Source of the DNA: SXRF01 sp038043465
Lineage (GTDB): Bacteria; Pseudomonadota; Alphaproteobacteria; Rickettsiales; SXRF01
DNA: 64,000 bases
Assembly (NCBI GenBank): GCA_038043465.1
Contig: JBBTBX010000011.1
Location: 47,797-111,796 of the forward strand
Direction: 5' to 3'
This document shows, piece after piece, positions 9,387-18,993 of this stretch. The notes below the pieces were generated by a model. The model was not told the DNA's origin and searched no databases. It was given only the letters and a program-made list of their open reading frames with translations. A program made the translations under genes and the position numbers. The first letter of the stretch is position 1. The number at the start of each line of letters is the position of its first letter.

Positions 9387-9944
9387 ATGCCACTAAGAAC
9401 CGTAGACGCAAAAACACTAAAGCAATGGCTTGATAATGGAGAAGCTGTATTGGTTGATGTACGCGAACCGGCAGAGAATAAAGCACAAAATATAAAAGGC
9501 TCGTTTTTGCTGCCGCTTTCTGAGGTGAATAAATCATCATTGCCTGATTGCAGCGGGAAAAAGTTGGTTATGCATTGCCGCAAAGGCGGACGTGGTGGGT
9601 CAGCCTGTGAAAAATTGCTATCTGAAGATCCTGCTCTTGAAATTTATAATCTTGAAGGTGGGATTACAGCATGGGAAGAAACAGGATATCCCATAAACGA
9701 TTCTGGAAAGTTTTTTCTGCCATTAGATAGGCAGGTTCAGATAACCATAGGTATTGGTATTTTAGCAGCAAGCTTATTAGGATATTTTGTCAGCCCGTCA
9801 TTTTTTCTTTTAACAGGATTTTTTGGTGCAGGGCTAACCTTCGCCGGACTGTCTGGCACTTGCGGTATGGCGATGCTGATAGCAAAAATGCCATGGAATC
9901 AAGCAACCAAAAGTGGCAATAGCTGTTGTATGCTGAAACATTAG
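9387..9944 (+). CDS. Rhodanese-domain membrane protein, YgaP-like
   Basis: 185 residues from the ATG at 9387 (AGGAGAAGG just upstream). Rhodanese domain at about residues 4-95 with the active cysteine in MHCRKGGRGGSAC, then two hydrophobic helices (about 115-160) of the DUF2892 type, giving the YgaP architecture. Expected to be a membrane-anchored sulfurtransferase with the catalytic domain in the cytoplasm. Sulfur acceptor unknown. Confidence 0.85.
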   Translation: MPLRTVDAKTLKQWLDNGEAVLVDVREPAENKAQNIKGSFLLPLSEVNKSSLPDCSGKKLVMHCRKGGRGGSACEKLLSEDPALEIYNLEGGITAWEETGYPINDSGKFFLPLDRQVQITIGIGILAASLLGYFVSPSFFLLTGFFGAGLTFAGLSGTCGMAMLIAKMPWNQATKSGNSCCMLKH

Positions 9945-9950
9945 GTGTTT

Positions 9951-10919
9951 CTATTTCACTTTACTCATTTCCAACATTCGCTCTAATGGTTTTTTTGCGC
10001 GTATTATAAGGTCTTGTGAGAGTTCGAGTGCTGGAGCGCGGTTTTTCATACAGTTATAAATCTTCTCCAGTGTATTTAGTTTCATATACGGGCACTCATT
10101 ACAGGAAACACAAGCACCAGCCGATTCTCCAGCCACACTAGGAACATCATAAAAAACGCTACCCGGCGAAAGTTTTTTCATCTGGTGGAAAATACCCATT
10201 TCCGTCAGCACTATAAAACTCTGTCCTGGTCGTTCCTGAGTGTAACGTAGCAGTGAAGATGTAGAGCCAATATGCTTTGCATAACGCAGTAGAGTTTCCG
10301 GACATTCAGGATGGGCAATAATATGTGCTTCTGGGTGTAATGTTTTCAATTTAATCAGCTCTTGCTCAGAAAACCTTTCATGCACCATGCATGTACCATC
10401 CCAAAGCAGCATATCTCGTCCGGTTTTTTTATTTAAATACCCACCCAGATATTTATCGGGCGCGAAAATAATTTTCTGTTCTTTGGGAAGCTGGTTAATT
10501 ATCATTTCAGCATTGCTGGAGGTAACTATAATATCAGATAAAGCCTTTATTTCCGCAGAACAATTGATATAAGTTATAACCATATGATCGGGATGTTTTG
10601 CCTTAAATGCAGCAAATTCTTTAGGTGGGCAGGAATCCTCAAGCGAGCAGCCAGCCTTCATATCTGGTATTAGAACCAGCTTATCTGGATTTAATATTTT
10701 CGCCCCTTCCGCCATAAAACGCACACCACAAAATACAATCACATCAGCATTTGTGGTTGCTGCCCGCCTTGCTAATTCCAGTGAATCGCCAACAAAATCG
10801 GCCAAGTCCTGAATTTCATCATCCTGATAATAATGCGCAAGTATAACCGCATTCATCTCACGACGTAGATGATTTATTTCTTCTTCAAAATCTATATTAA
10901 TCCTGGCTAAATTATTCAT
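9951..10919 (-). CDS. nadA: Quinolinate synthase A
   Basis: 4Fe-4S enzyme condensing iminoaspartate with dihydroxyacetone phosphate to quinolinate for NAD. 322 residues from ATG 10919. Three cluster cysteines are in place: VFCGVRFMAEG, HPECPETLL and NECPYMKLN. YYQDDEIQ near the N-terminus is the substrate motif. nadB and nadC are not in the window. It follows gpsA on the same strand; a TTG reading from 10973 would overlap gpsA and is less likely. Confidence 0.94.
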   Translation of the reverse strand: MNNLARINIDFEEEINHLRREMNAVILAHYYQDDEIQDLADFVGDSLELARRAATTNADVIVFCGVRFMAEGAKILNPDKLVLIPDMKAGCSLEDSCPPKEFAAFKAKHPDHMVITYINCSAEIKALSDIIVTSSNAEMIINQLPKEQKIIFAPDKYLGGYLNKKTGRDMLLWDGTCMVHERFSEQELIKLKTLHPEAHIIAHPECPETLLRYAKHIGSTSSLLRYTQERPGQSFIVLTEMGIFHQMKKLSPGSVFYDVPSVAGESAGACVSCNECPYMKLNTLEKIYNCMKNRAPALELSQDLIIRAKKPLERMLEMSKVK

Positions 10920-10953
10920 AGTTTCCCGATTATAGCGTAAATCCAACCAAACA

Positions 10954-11958
10954 TTAAATGGTTTCGCTAACAAAAGGCCTCTCTAATAGAGTTTCTATCA
11001 CATGCTCAACAGGAGCATCTTCATGCACTATACGGTAGACTGCTTCACAAATAGGCATGGAAACATTATGTTTTCTGGCTATTTTGCATATGGATTCTGA
11101 GGAAATAACGCCTTCCAGAGCTGTCCTTCCACGGCTACTAAGCAATTCGTCTTTGGCTTTGCCTTGTCCAATAGCTAAACCGAACGACATATTACGTGAT
11201 TTTTCGCTGCCGCAGGTAAGAATCAGATCTCCAAGACCAGAAAGTCCCATGAGAGTTTCGTATTTACCGCCATTGGCAACCGTAAAACGACTCATCTCAG
11301 CAAATCCACGCGTTACCAGTGCGGCACGTGCATTTTCTCCCAATTTCTTTCCTATGGCAATACCACAGGCAATAGCAACGACATTCTTCACAACACCGCC
11401 AATCTGGGTGCCTATAATATCATCGGTCATATACGGACGGAATAAGCGTCCTCCAATGGCATGCATCAGGGTATCCCATAAATTACTATCAGCACAGGCT
11501 AGAGTCGTCGCCGTTGGCAATCCTTTGGCTGCCTCGTCGGCAAAGTTAGGGCCGGAAAGAATGGCTACCGGATTATGCGGTAAAATAGCTTTCACCACAT
11601 CACTCATGAACATAAGGCTTCCGCGTTCAATTCCCTTGCTTGCAATCACGATAATAACATCGGGAGATAGCATATCTGAAATCGATATGCACATAGTACG
11701 CAAACCATATGATGGCATTGCAAGAATTAAAACATCACTACGACATACGTCGATAAAACGATCAGTAACCTCAATATTAGGATCGATAAAGACAGAAGGT
11801 AGATAAATGTCATTCATTCTCTTCTGTTTAATAGAAGCTATGACATTGTTATTCCTTGTACCCAGAGTAACCTTGCTGCCGGCACGATTAGCAACAATGC
11901 TGAGAGCAGTCCCCCAAGCACCACCGCCAATCACTCCGACTCGACAATTATTCTGCAT
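10954..11958 (-). CDS. gpsA: Glycerol-3-phosphate dehydrogenase [NAD(P)+]
   Basis: Reduces dihydroxyacetone phosphate to sn-glycerol-3-phosphate, the backbone for phospholipids. 334 residues, family length. Nucleotide motif GVIGGGAWGTALS at residues 8-20; catalytic Lys in GGVVKNVVAIACG; LSGPNFADE and MGLSGLGDLILTC are conserved. Upstream of nadA, probably one transcript. Confidence 0.95.
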   Translation of the reverse strand: MQNNCRVGVIGGGAWGTALSIVANRAGSKVTLGTRNNNVIASIKQKRMNDIYLPSVFIDPNIEVTDRFIDVCRSDVLILAMPSYGLRTMCISISDMLSPDVIIVIASKGIERGSLMFMSDVVKAILPHNPVAILSGPNFADEAAKGLPTATTLACADSNLWDTLMHAIGGRLFRPYMTDDIIGTQIGGVVKNVVAIACGIAIGKKLGENARAALVTRGFAEMSRFTVANGGKYETLMGLSGLGDLILTCGSEKSRNMSFGLAIGQGKAKDELLSSRGRTALEGVISSESICKIARKHNVSMPICEAVYRIVHEDAPVEHVIETLLERPFVSETI

Positions 11959-11994
11959 ACAAAACGCTGATTACACAATTCACTAAGTATGCCT

Positions 11995-12786
11995 CTATTT
12001 TCTATTCTTTCTGCCTTCTTTTTCTGCGAGTTTTTTCTCGTTAAACACACAGACAATATCATTACCATGACGCAAGGTGAACCGGGCACTTACGCGCTCT
12101 ATAACTATGTAATCACCTCTGGTACGGTAATTAATCATAGCTTCACTGTCATCATCAGCAACCCAGTAAAAAGCGGGAACCTCAGCATTTTTATCAGCAA
12201 ACTGGAAGTAAGTGAATTCACCATCATCAAATATCCGCAGAGGAGCTACTTCATCACTACCGGAAATTGTATAGCTTGCATTATATTTTCCCGGCTCGTT
12301 TTCAAAATCCGGGTCAGGAACTGCGTCAAGGTATGAATGAGAGCCTATGCCATCATTCTTATCGTTATATGTAAAGCGCATTATAAACACCATGTTAGGA
12401 TCAGTGATATCAGCTGCCTCACGCGCTCGCAGCTCAAACAGATAAAGCCTTTTATTGGTAATAAGGGTCATATTAGTGGTTGCATCATTCTCCACCGGCT
12501 TAAGGAATAATCTGTTCCCGGAAGGATTTATCATCCATGCGGTTGAATCGCCCATAGATATAGTCTTAATCTCTTCATCTTTTTCAAACTCAATAGCTGA
12601 TTGATAACGGTAATGCCCGTCCATTCTAAAAACCTGATCAGGCTGATAAGGTATCACGCGTACACGAGAATCTATGGGAAGAGCGCGCGAATCAATCGCT
12701 GCATTAGCAACATTGCTTCCAAGTATTGAACAAACAACTCCAAGGAAGCTCAACCAGAATCTAACATTAACATTCAAATATTTCAT
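11995..12786 (-). CDS. virB9: VirB9-like type IV secretion protein
   Basis: Outer-membrane core component of a VirB/D4 type IV secretion channel. 263 residues from ATG 12786 (AAGGTG upstream). N-terminal signal peptide ends around NVANA. The N-terminal domain has VIPYQPDQVFRM and the C-terminal domain holds PLRIFDDGEFTYFQF and DYIVIERVSARFTLRHG, matching VirB9/CagX. It is 10 bases after virB8. No virB10, virB11 or virD4 adjoin, so this is an isolated pair as often found in Rickettsiales. Confidence 0.88.
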   Translation of the reverse strand: MKYLNVNVRFWLSFLGVVCSILGSNVANAAIDSRALPIDSRVRVIPYQPDQVFRMDGHYRYQSAIEFEKDEEIKTISMGDSTAWMINPSGNRLFLKPVENDATTNMTLITNKRLYLFELRAREAADITDPNMVFIMRFTYNDKNDGIGSHSYLDAVPDPDFENEPGKYNASYTISGSDEVAPLRIFDDGEFTYFQFADKNAEVPAFYWVADDDSEAMINYRTRGDYIVIERVSARFTLRHGNDIVCVFNEKKLAEKEGRKNRK

Positions 12787-12796
12787 AATATACACC

Positions 12797-13534
12797 TTAT
12801 AAACTCTCAATGTGGTAGGATGTTACAATAAAACCATATGGCTTAACTTTACCAGTTTCCTTATCTAAACTAATATCTTCGTATATAAAAGCAATATCTA
12901 CCTTGTATTTTTCCTGTTTAATTTGCTGTTCGCCCCTTTTAAGTACGGATTCATACTTCACCCGCATATTATAAAGCTTCCTGCCATTCTCCTTCTCATT
13001 ACCATTTTCAAGCTCCTCAGTCGATATAATATTGATTTTTCTTTGAGTGTTACGCTGATACATGGCAACAGGACCATACGGATTAAGAGGAGAAACAAAA
13101 TCTTCATATTCTTTAAGCACATCAGGTCTGCTTAAATATAGCACCGCATTATGGTCACGATCAAAGAATCTGGCATCATATTCCTCACGAAGCTTAACAT
13201 AATGCTGTATCAAATGCCTTCTTAGGGCAAAATCAGGATTCTCCCCGACATAATTAAGCAGGGTTCTAACTTTTGGGTAATCATCAATTATATTATTGGT
13301 AGTAACAATAAATGGGACATTTATCTTCAGTGGGAATAACGCCATGAAAGCAACCACGCCCATAGCGGTGATAATCAATGATAATGCCGTAATAAACATA
13401 TACCAGTAACGATCTGCCATTGGCTCATGCACATCAATATTGAGCATAGTCCGCGCATCACGAAAATATTCGCCACTGCGAACCTTATCAGCAATGGCTA
13501 CGTATTCATCCGGTGTCTGTTCGTTTTTTTCCAT
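12797..13534 (-). CDS. virB8: VirB8-like inner-membrane type IV secretion protein
   Basis: 245 residues: short cytoplasmic segment, one membrane helix (about 45-68) and a periplasmic VirB8 domain (EYEDFVSPLNPYGPVAMY, and a C-terminal YGFIVTSYHIESL). VirB8 nucleates channel assembly. First gene of a two-gene unit with virB9. The T4SS of this organism may deliver effectors; several unknown paralogous families in this window would be candidates, by inference only. Confidence 0.87.
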   Translation of the reverse strand: MEKNEQTPDEYVAIADKVRSGEYFRDARTMLNIDVHEPMADRYWYMFITALSLIITAMGVVAFMALFPLKINVPFIVTTNNIIDDYPKVRTLLNYVGENPDFALRRHLIQHYVKLREEYDARFFDRDHNAVLYLSRPDVLKEYEDFVSPLNPYGPVAMYQRNTQRKINIISTEELENGNEKENGRKLYNMRVKYESVLKRGEQQIKQEKYKVDIAFIYEDISLDKETGKVKPYGFIVTSYHIESL

Positions 13535-13751
13535 CTATAACCTAAAAATGCGACTGGATAACTAAATTAAAAACAATTAACAATAACAAACTATTACAAG
13601 AAAACATAGCAAAAAATATAAATTAAATTTATTTTGTTTAGCAGGACAAACAATTCATGAGATTATAGGAATTTCGTATAAAAACTATTAACTGCAAAAA
13701 ACAATAAATATTTCCTTGGTTTTTATAAAAAATAGCTTAAATATTAACAAT

Positions 13752-14759
13752 ATGACAAAAAAATCTTCTATTTTATCGAAGCAACCAGCCACGCTGGATA
13801 CAATGTACGCGCTCATTGGCGATGACCTTAAGCAAGTTAATGCCTTGATTATTGAACGTGTTAAGAACGAAATACCCCTTATTAATGACGTTGTTAGGCA
13901 TATAGTTTCATCAGGCGGCAAACGGATCCGCCCCGCACTCACTCTTATTTGCTCTAAACTTTGTAATTATAATGAAAAGCGTCATATTTCTCTTTCTGCA
14001 GCGGTAGAATTTATCCATACAGCGACATTATTGCATGACGATGTGGTGGATGAAAGCAAACTCCGTCGCGGGTTACCTACTGCCAACGAGATTTTTGGCA
14101 ATAAAGCCAGTGTTTTAGTTGGCGATTTTTTACTTAGCCAGGCATTCCAGTTTATGGTTTCTGACGGTTCTCTTAAGGTTCTGAAGATACTATCCGACGC
14201 TTCGGCTATTATCGCTAAAGGCGAAGTTATGCAATTAATGAGCGAAGGAAATCCTCAGACAAGCATAGATGATTATTTAAGTATAATAACTTCGAAAACA
14301 GCGGCGTTATTTGCTGCAGCCTGTGAATTAGGTGCGGTTGTTTCGGAAAAAATCGAGCATGAGGCAGACTTAAGAAATTTTGGATTAAATATCGGAATTG
14401 CATTTCAGTTGGTTGATGATGCCCTTGATTACGTTGCTGACGAAGAAATTTTAGGAAAAACTGTAGGAGACGATTTCCGTGAAGGGAAAATTACCCTGCC
14501 GGTCATTATAGCGTATTCCGCTGGCAATAACGAGGAGAAAGCATTCTGGACGCGTACGATGGGCGACCTTGAGCAAACCCATGATGATCTGGATAAAGCA
14601 ATAACTCTTCTTGAAAAACATAATGCCATCAGCAAAACCATATCAATGGCAGAATCATACTGTGAAAAAGCTCGCAAATCACTGAGTAATTTCCCGCCAT
14701 CGCCAGCGCGCATCGCATTATTTGACCTTGTAGATTTTTGCGTTAGCAGGGCGTATTAA
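13752..14759 (+). CDS. ispB: Polyprenyl diphosphate synthase (octaprenyl type)
   Basis: Trans-isoprenyl synthase making the quinone side chain. 335 residues from ATG 13752. First Asp-rich motif LLHDDVVDES, second QLVDDALDY, plus GGKRIRPAL near the N-terminus. Length and motifs fit IspB; chain length is not determinable here. The start lacks an obvious Shine-Dalgarno; a TTG 12 codons earlier is possible but poor. Divergent from virB8 across ~215 bases of AT-rich DNA. Confidence 0.9.
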   Translation: MTKKSSILSKQPATLDTMYALIGDDLKQVNALIIERVKNEIPLINDVVRHIVSSGGKRIRPALTLICSKLCNYNEKRHISLSAAVEFIHTATLLHDDVVDESKLRRGLPTANEIFGNKASVLVGDFLLSQAFQFMVSDGSLKVLKILSDASAIIAKGEVMQLMSEGNPQTSIDDYLSIITSKTAALFAAACELGAVVSEKIEHEADLRNFGLNIGIAFQLVDDALDYVADEEILGKTVGDDFREGKITLPVIIAYSAGNNEEKAFWTRTMGDLEQTHDDLDKAITLLEKHNAISKTISMAESYCEKARKSLSNFPPSPARIALFDLVDFCVSRAY

Positions 14760-14772
14760 TGTCATCAACATA

Positions 14773-14871
14773 ATTCGTCATTGCGAGGCAAAGCCGAAGC
14801 AATCCAGACCTCATGAGCGGTAAATTTTCTGGATTGCCACGCATTTTTAAAAAATGCTCGCAATGACGAAT
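14773..14871. repeat. Dispersed palindromic repeat, copy 2
   Basis: Perfect 15-bp terminal inverted repeats ATTCGTCATTGCGAG (14773-14787) / CTCGCAATGACGAAT (14857-14871), with inner GAAGCAATCCAG and CTGGATTGC also pairing. Lies between convergent ispB and the VWA gene. Confidence 0.92.
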
Positions 14872-14886
14872 GAACTAACACTTTTA

Positions 14887-17064
14887 CTATCTCAATTGAG
14901 AAGGTTGTGACTCCATCACGCCAGGCATTGGCATATAAATTGGCGGTTGCGGGTGTGAGTAATCAGGGGTTTTCATCACCGGAGCAGATTTTGCCAAACG
15001 CACCATATTGATAAACTCAGCACGATAACCAAACTTGTCCTCACCTTTTGCGGCTTGTGCAAAGTTAATCACATCATCATAGCTATAGGATTTTATATAG
15101 GAATCACCGCGCAGTATTTGAGCGAAAGCAGCAACCGAAGTTACAAATCTGGCATCAGTTGGCACTTCAGTAATTTGCTTATATTCAACTTTGCTATCAA
15201 CAGGAGTGGTTATAAGTTTGCTGGTGTCGCTATCAGGCAGTTTATAACGGATTTTTACAAAAGCATATTCTCCACTTTTATCCTTCTTCTCAGCCTTTTC
15301 TTCTGATTTTTGATAGCGCGAGTCATCTATAAGACGAGCTTTGCTGCCAACTGGAGTTACTTCATAAACCGCAGTTACGGCATGACCAGAGCCAATATCA
15401 CCAGCGTCAATTTTATCATTATTAAAATCTTCGCGGTTTAAAAGACGGGTTTCATAGCCAATAAGTCGGTATTCAGCAACTGTATCAGGATTAAATTCCA
15501 CCTGAATTTTCACGTCTTTAGCGATGGTGAATAGAGTAGAACTAGCCTCTTCAACCAAAGCTTTACGCGCTTCACTTAGATTATCAATATATGCAGCATT
15601 GCCATTACCATTTTGCGCCAGAGTCTGCATTAAAGCATCATTATAATTTCCTCTGCCAAAACCCAACACTGACAGAAAAACTCCGCTATCACGCTTGCGT
15701 TCAATAAAGTTTTTCAATTCTTCCTGATTGGTAATGCCAACATTGAAATCACCATCAGTAGCCAGTATCACGCGGTTGACACCGTTCTTGTCAAAATGTG
15801 ATTCCGCAAGTTCATAGGCGGTTTTAATACCTTGCGCTCCAGCCGTTGAGCCACCTGCCCCCAAATTATCAAGAATATTGATAATTTTAGATTTATCACT
15901 GATTTTTGTTGGTTCCAGCGCAACTCCGGCACTACCTGCATAAGTAACAATCGCCACTGTGTCATCAGCTTTTAAACTATCCAGCAACAGCTTGAAGGAA
16001 TTTTTTAACAATGGCAGCTTGTTTGGATCGTTCATCGAGCCAGAGGTATCAATCAAAAACACCAGATTGGAATGTGGTTTTTCTTTTTGTTCAATCTGAT
16101 AACCTTTTATTCCAATATGCATAAGTTTAGTGTCGGGATTCCAAGGAGTTGGGAATACTGAAACATTGGCCTTAAACGGCTCAGATTTATCTTTGGGTAC
16201 TTCGTAATCATAAGGAAAATAATTGACCATTTCCTCAATCCGCACCGCATCTTTCTGTGGCAGAACATTGTTATTCAGCGATGCGCGCATGAAAGAATAA
16301 GACGAAGTATCAACATCCACCGAAAAAGTTGAAATAGGCTCTTCTTTCACCAGCTTGGTTGGGTTTTCCTTACTATCCTGAAATTTATCCCGACCTTCAT
16401 TCTGATAATAATTCTGTCGCCAGTCATAATCAGGGTACGGAGCTATCATATTGCTGACAGGCATATCTGCCGAACCGGTAGCCACGCCTGGCGACATGGC
16501 ATCAGCTCCATTTTCTGCAGGATAAAAAAATACCTTATTTTTTGCCATTTCCTGTTTAGGTGCAGGTTCATACGCCATTGCTTCTGCTGGTGGTGGAGGT
16601 TGCAACATTGCTACTGGTGCAGACGGAGATTGCACCGCAGAACTCTCTGCAGTCCACACCGATTTTTTATCAGCTATTACTTTTTCACCTGCATATTTTT
16701 CCTTCGTAAAAATAGTATCCTTTGATACATCTCCTTTATAAGATTCCTCACTTGCTGGTTTCGGCAATAAATCGCGTGATAAATAAGTGCTATTCATAAG
16801 TGTAACTGCCAACAGGCTCACACAAACCCCACCAGCTAATATATATGCTTTTCTCATGTTAAATTCTCCTATCGTATTTATAAAAGCAGAGCGAACTGCA
16901 TCTATAAGACGAACCATAGGAGATATTCCTTGGTGAGATTTTGCATGTTTTTTTTCAAATTCCGCCATAGCCTTGGAAATAGCGAGGTTTTTAGCCACTT
17001 CTGATGGCTCAGGTGGCTTGCTATTTTTCAGCAGATTTTCTATTTCATCCCAATTATCAGTCAT
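14887..17064 (-). CDS. VWA-domain membrane protein, YfbK-like
   Basis: 725 residues. Cytoplasmic N-terminus (~70 residues), one membrane helix (about 72-92), a Pro/Ala/Met-rich linker, then a von Willebrand N-terminal-type segment (STFSVDVDTSSYSFMR), a VWA domain with intact MIDAS (FLIDTSGSMND) and a DUF3520-like C-terminus. Single-pass layout resembles an anti-sigma factor, and an ECF sigma gene lies directly upstream (gap 75 bases). Role unknown; membrane stress sensing is an inference from this pairing. Confidence 0.8.
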   Translation of the reverse strand: MTDNWDEIENLLKNSKPPEPSEVAKNLAISKAMAEFEKKHAKSHQGISPMVRLIDAVRSAFINTIGEFNMRKAYILAGGVCVSLLAVTLMNSTYLSRDLLPKPASEESYKGDVSKDTIFTKEKYAGEKVIADKKSVWTAESSAVQSPSAPVAMLQPPPPAEAMAYEPAPKQEMAKNKVFFYPAENGADAMSPGVATGSADMPVSNMIAPYPDYDWRQNYYQNEGRDKFQDSKENPTKLVKEEPISTFSVDVDTSSYSFMRASLNNNVLPQKDAVRIEEMVNYFPYDYEVPKDKSEPFKANVSVFPTPWNPDTKLMHIGIKGYQIEQKEKPHSNLVFLIDTSGSMNDPNKLPLLKNSFKLLLDSLKADDTVAIVTYAGSAGVALEPTKISDKSKIINILDNLGAGGSTAGAQGIKTAYELAESHFDKNGVNRVILATDGDFNVGITNQEELKNFIERKRDSGVFLSVLGFGRGNYNDALMQTLAQNGNGNAAYIDNLSEARKALVEEASSTLFTIAKDVKIQVEFNPDTVAEYRLIGYETRLLNREDFNNDKIDAGDIGSGHAVTAVYEVTPVGSKARLIDDSRYQKSEEKAEKKDKSGEYAFVKIRYKLPDSDTSKLITTPVDSKVEYKQITEVPTDARFVTSVAAFAQILRGDSYIKSYSYDDVINFAQAAKGEDKFGYRAEFINMVRLAKSAPVMKTPDYSHPQPPIYMPMPGVMESQPSQLR

Positions 17065-17075
17065 TATATCCCTCC

Positions 17076-17130
17076 ATACCGACGAAAGTCGGTATCAAGT
17101 TTTTCTACTGGATCCCGTGTCAAGCACGGG
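17076..17130. repeat. Double-hairpin dispersed repeat
   Basis: ATACCGAC/GTCGGTAT (17076-17095) followed by CCCGTG/CACGGG (17114-17130), a known type of alphaproteobacterial intergenic repeat. A related single hairpin is at 55670. Lies between the sigma and VWA genes and could uncouple their expression. Confidence 0.7.
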
Positions 17131-17139
17131 AATTGTTTA

Positions 17140-17673
17140 TCAGTCATTGTAACTACCTATTGCATTTTTCAAATATTTACGAATTTCATGCATCCGCCAA
17201 GAAATCGTTGATTCGGCGCAACCTAATATTTTCCCTGCTTCAGCATGGCTTAGTTCTTCCGTAAGCACTAAAAGAGCGGTTTCCTTCAATGATTGCTCCA
17301 AATTTCCAATCGTTCGGTAAAGCCACAATAATTTTTTATCTGAATCGTTTTTATCGCTTTGTTCATTTTTTTCTAAATCTATATAGTTGCTTTCCAACTT
17401 ACGGTGATTACTACGTTTTTTCTGGTAATCATGGCAGGAATTAACCACCACCCGATAAAGCCATGTGGAAAAGCTGCTTTTACCGTTAAAACTCTGCAAT
17501 TTGTGTACTAACCCCACACATACCTCCTGTGCAATATCCTCTGCATCCTGCGCCTGCCCGGTAAATCGATAAGCAACGCGGTACATCATACGATAATGCT
17601 GATCCAACAATTGACGAAAAGCGGCAGCATCGCCTTTTTTTGCCAATTCTATTATTGTTAGCTCATTATTCAT
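17140..17673 (-). CDS. ECF RNA polymerase sigma factor
   Basis: 177 residues. Region 2 contains YRVAYRFTGQAQDAEDIAQE and the DNA-melting part FSTWLYRVVVNSC; region 4 helix-turn-helix reads LSHAEAGKILGCAESTISW. No extra domains. The downstream VWA membrane protein may be its partner or regulator. Target promoters are unknown; no clear ECF-type promoter was identified upstream. Confidence 0.9.
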   Translation of the reverse strand: MNNELTIIELAKKGDAAAFRQLLDQHYRMMYRVAYRFTGQAQDAEDIAQEVCVGLVHKLQSFNGKSSFSTWLYRVVVNSCHDYQKKRSNHRKLESNYIDLEKNEQSDKNDSDKKLLWLYRTIGNLEQSLKETALLVLTEELSHAEAGKILGCAESTISWRMHEIRKYLKNAIGSYND

Positions 17674-17698
17674 TACGACTCACTTATTAGACGAACAG

Positions 17699-18325
17699 CT
17701 AAGCAGGTTCCTTGGGTAAATCAGCAGTTTTATTTTTAGAAGTAATAATAATTACAACAGTATTTGCCATTTTATCATGCCAGCCCTGCTTGCGTTTATT
17801 AAAATAAATCCAGATAATACCGAGGAAAAACACCACGCACGATGGTATATAACCAAGTGCCCTGATAATAATCTGCCGGTTGGTCATTGGCTTCTCTGTT
17901 TCAGCATCAACAACTTTGAGCCGTAGCAACATCTTTCCAGGAGTTGCCGACCAGATTTTCCAGCAGATAGCCGAAGCCGCAATAAGTAAGACTATTTGCA
18001 AGGTTGAACTTAGCAAAAACTCATAAAGCTTTCCAGATTCGATCAATAATTTCTTGAATTCTGTATACTTGGATTGTGGATCTGGATTGTTATGAATAGC
18101 TGAAAATTCTGCCTCGGTAATTTCTCTGACTTGAACCGAGTATTTCAGTATCAACTCTATAATAGGAGAAATAGTAAACATGGCAATGAAAGTGTCAATT
18201 GTAGCTGCAAATGCCCTGCGGTTCAGGCTTGCATATTTCTTATACTTCTCATCAATCTTTCTTGGACGAATTCGCAAAAATTCCATCAAATCAAAAGGCT
18301 TTGCTGAACTATCTTTTTCTCTCAT
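17699..18325 (-). CDS. RDD-family membrane protein
   Basis: 208 residues from ATG 18325, chosen because it overlaps the bioD stop as ATGA. RDD signatures: NRRAFAATIDTFIAMF (Arg and Asp in helix 1) and GKMLLRLKVVDAET; three or four hydrophobic helices. Function of the family is mostly unknown (some members transport ions or solutes). It forms the tail of the biotin operon. Confidence 0.8.
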   Translation of the reverse strand: MREKDSSAKPFDLMEFLRIRPRKIDEKYKKYASLNRRAFAATIDTFIAMFTISPIIELILKYSVQVREITEAEFSAIHNNPDPQSKYTEFKKLLIESGKLYEFLLSSTLQIVLLIAASAICWKIWSATPGKMLLRLKVVDAETEKPMTNRQIIIRALGYIPSCVVFFLGIIWIYFNKRKQGWHDKMANTVVIIITSKNKTADLPKEPA

Positions 18326-18981
18326 AAACACAGCCTTTTTAAAGATGACACTTGCTGACGTGGCAAAGTAACAATATCAATCGGTTTTTTCATAAAATTC
18401 TTTAGTGTATTAACAGTTTCCGCAAGTGACACAGTGCTATTTTCTGATTCATTGACTATAACAGCGTGCAACTTGATATTACTAGCTATGAGTGTGTGTA
18501 CAGCAGTTAAAGTATGACTTATTGAACCTAAATAACTACCAGTTACCAATATTATTTTCCAATCTTTTAATTCAGCCATCAAATCAAGCACTGTATATTT
18601 ATCATTAAGTGGAACACAAACCCCGCCTACTCCTTCCACCAACAAAATATCAGCGTCAAATTCCTCATGTTTTTTGCAAAAATTCACCAGTTCTTCAAAC
18701 GATATATTTTCCCCTTCCTCCCCCGCTGCCATATTCGGCGAAAGTGGAGCGGTAAATCGCCACGGTGAAATCTTTGCGACATTTTCTTCAGTAACTTCCT
18801 TCCCTAGACTTTGCAGAATAAGCGCGCTGTCACTTCGCCTATCACCAGAATCATAACCACTAATAACAGGCTTTAACGCCACCACTTTTTTCCCATCCGC
18901 TATTAACTCGCGGCAAAGTGCAGTAGTCACAAAGGTTTTGCCAATTTCAGTTCCGGTCGCTGTTATAAAAAATTTATCCAT
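18322..18981 (-). CDS. bioD: Dethiobiotin synthetase
   Basis: ATP-dependent carboxylation of 7,8-diaminopelargonate to dethiobiotin. 219 residues from ATG 18981 (AAGGAAA upstream; a GTG one codon earlier is also in frame). P-loop TATGTEIGKTFVTTAL; VEGVGGVCVPL is the second conserved block. Lies 12 bases after bioC; its stop overlaps the RDD start. Confidence 0.93.
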   Translation of the reverse strand: MDKFFITATGTEIGKTFVTTALCRELIADGKKVVALKPVISGYDSGDRRSDSALILQSLGKEVTEENVAKISPWRFTAPLSPNMAAGEEGENISFEELVNFCKKHEEFDADILLVEGVGGVCVPLNDKYTVLDLMAELKDWKIILVTGSYLGSISHTLTAVHTLIASNIKLHAVIVNESENSTVSLAETVNTLKNFMKKPIDIVTLPRQQVSSLKRLCL

Positions 18982-18993
18982 CACTAGATTTCC

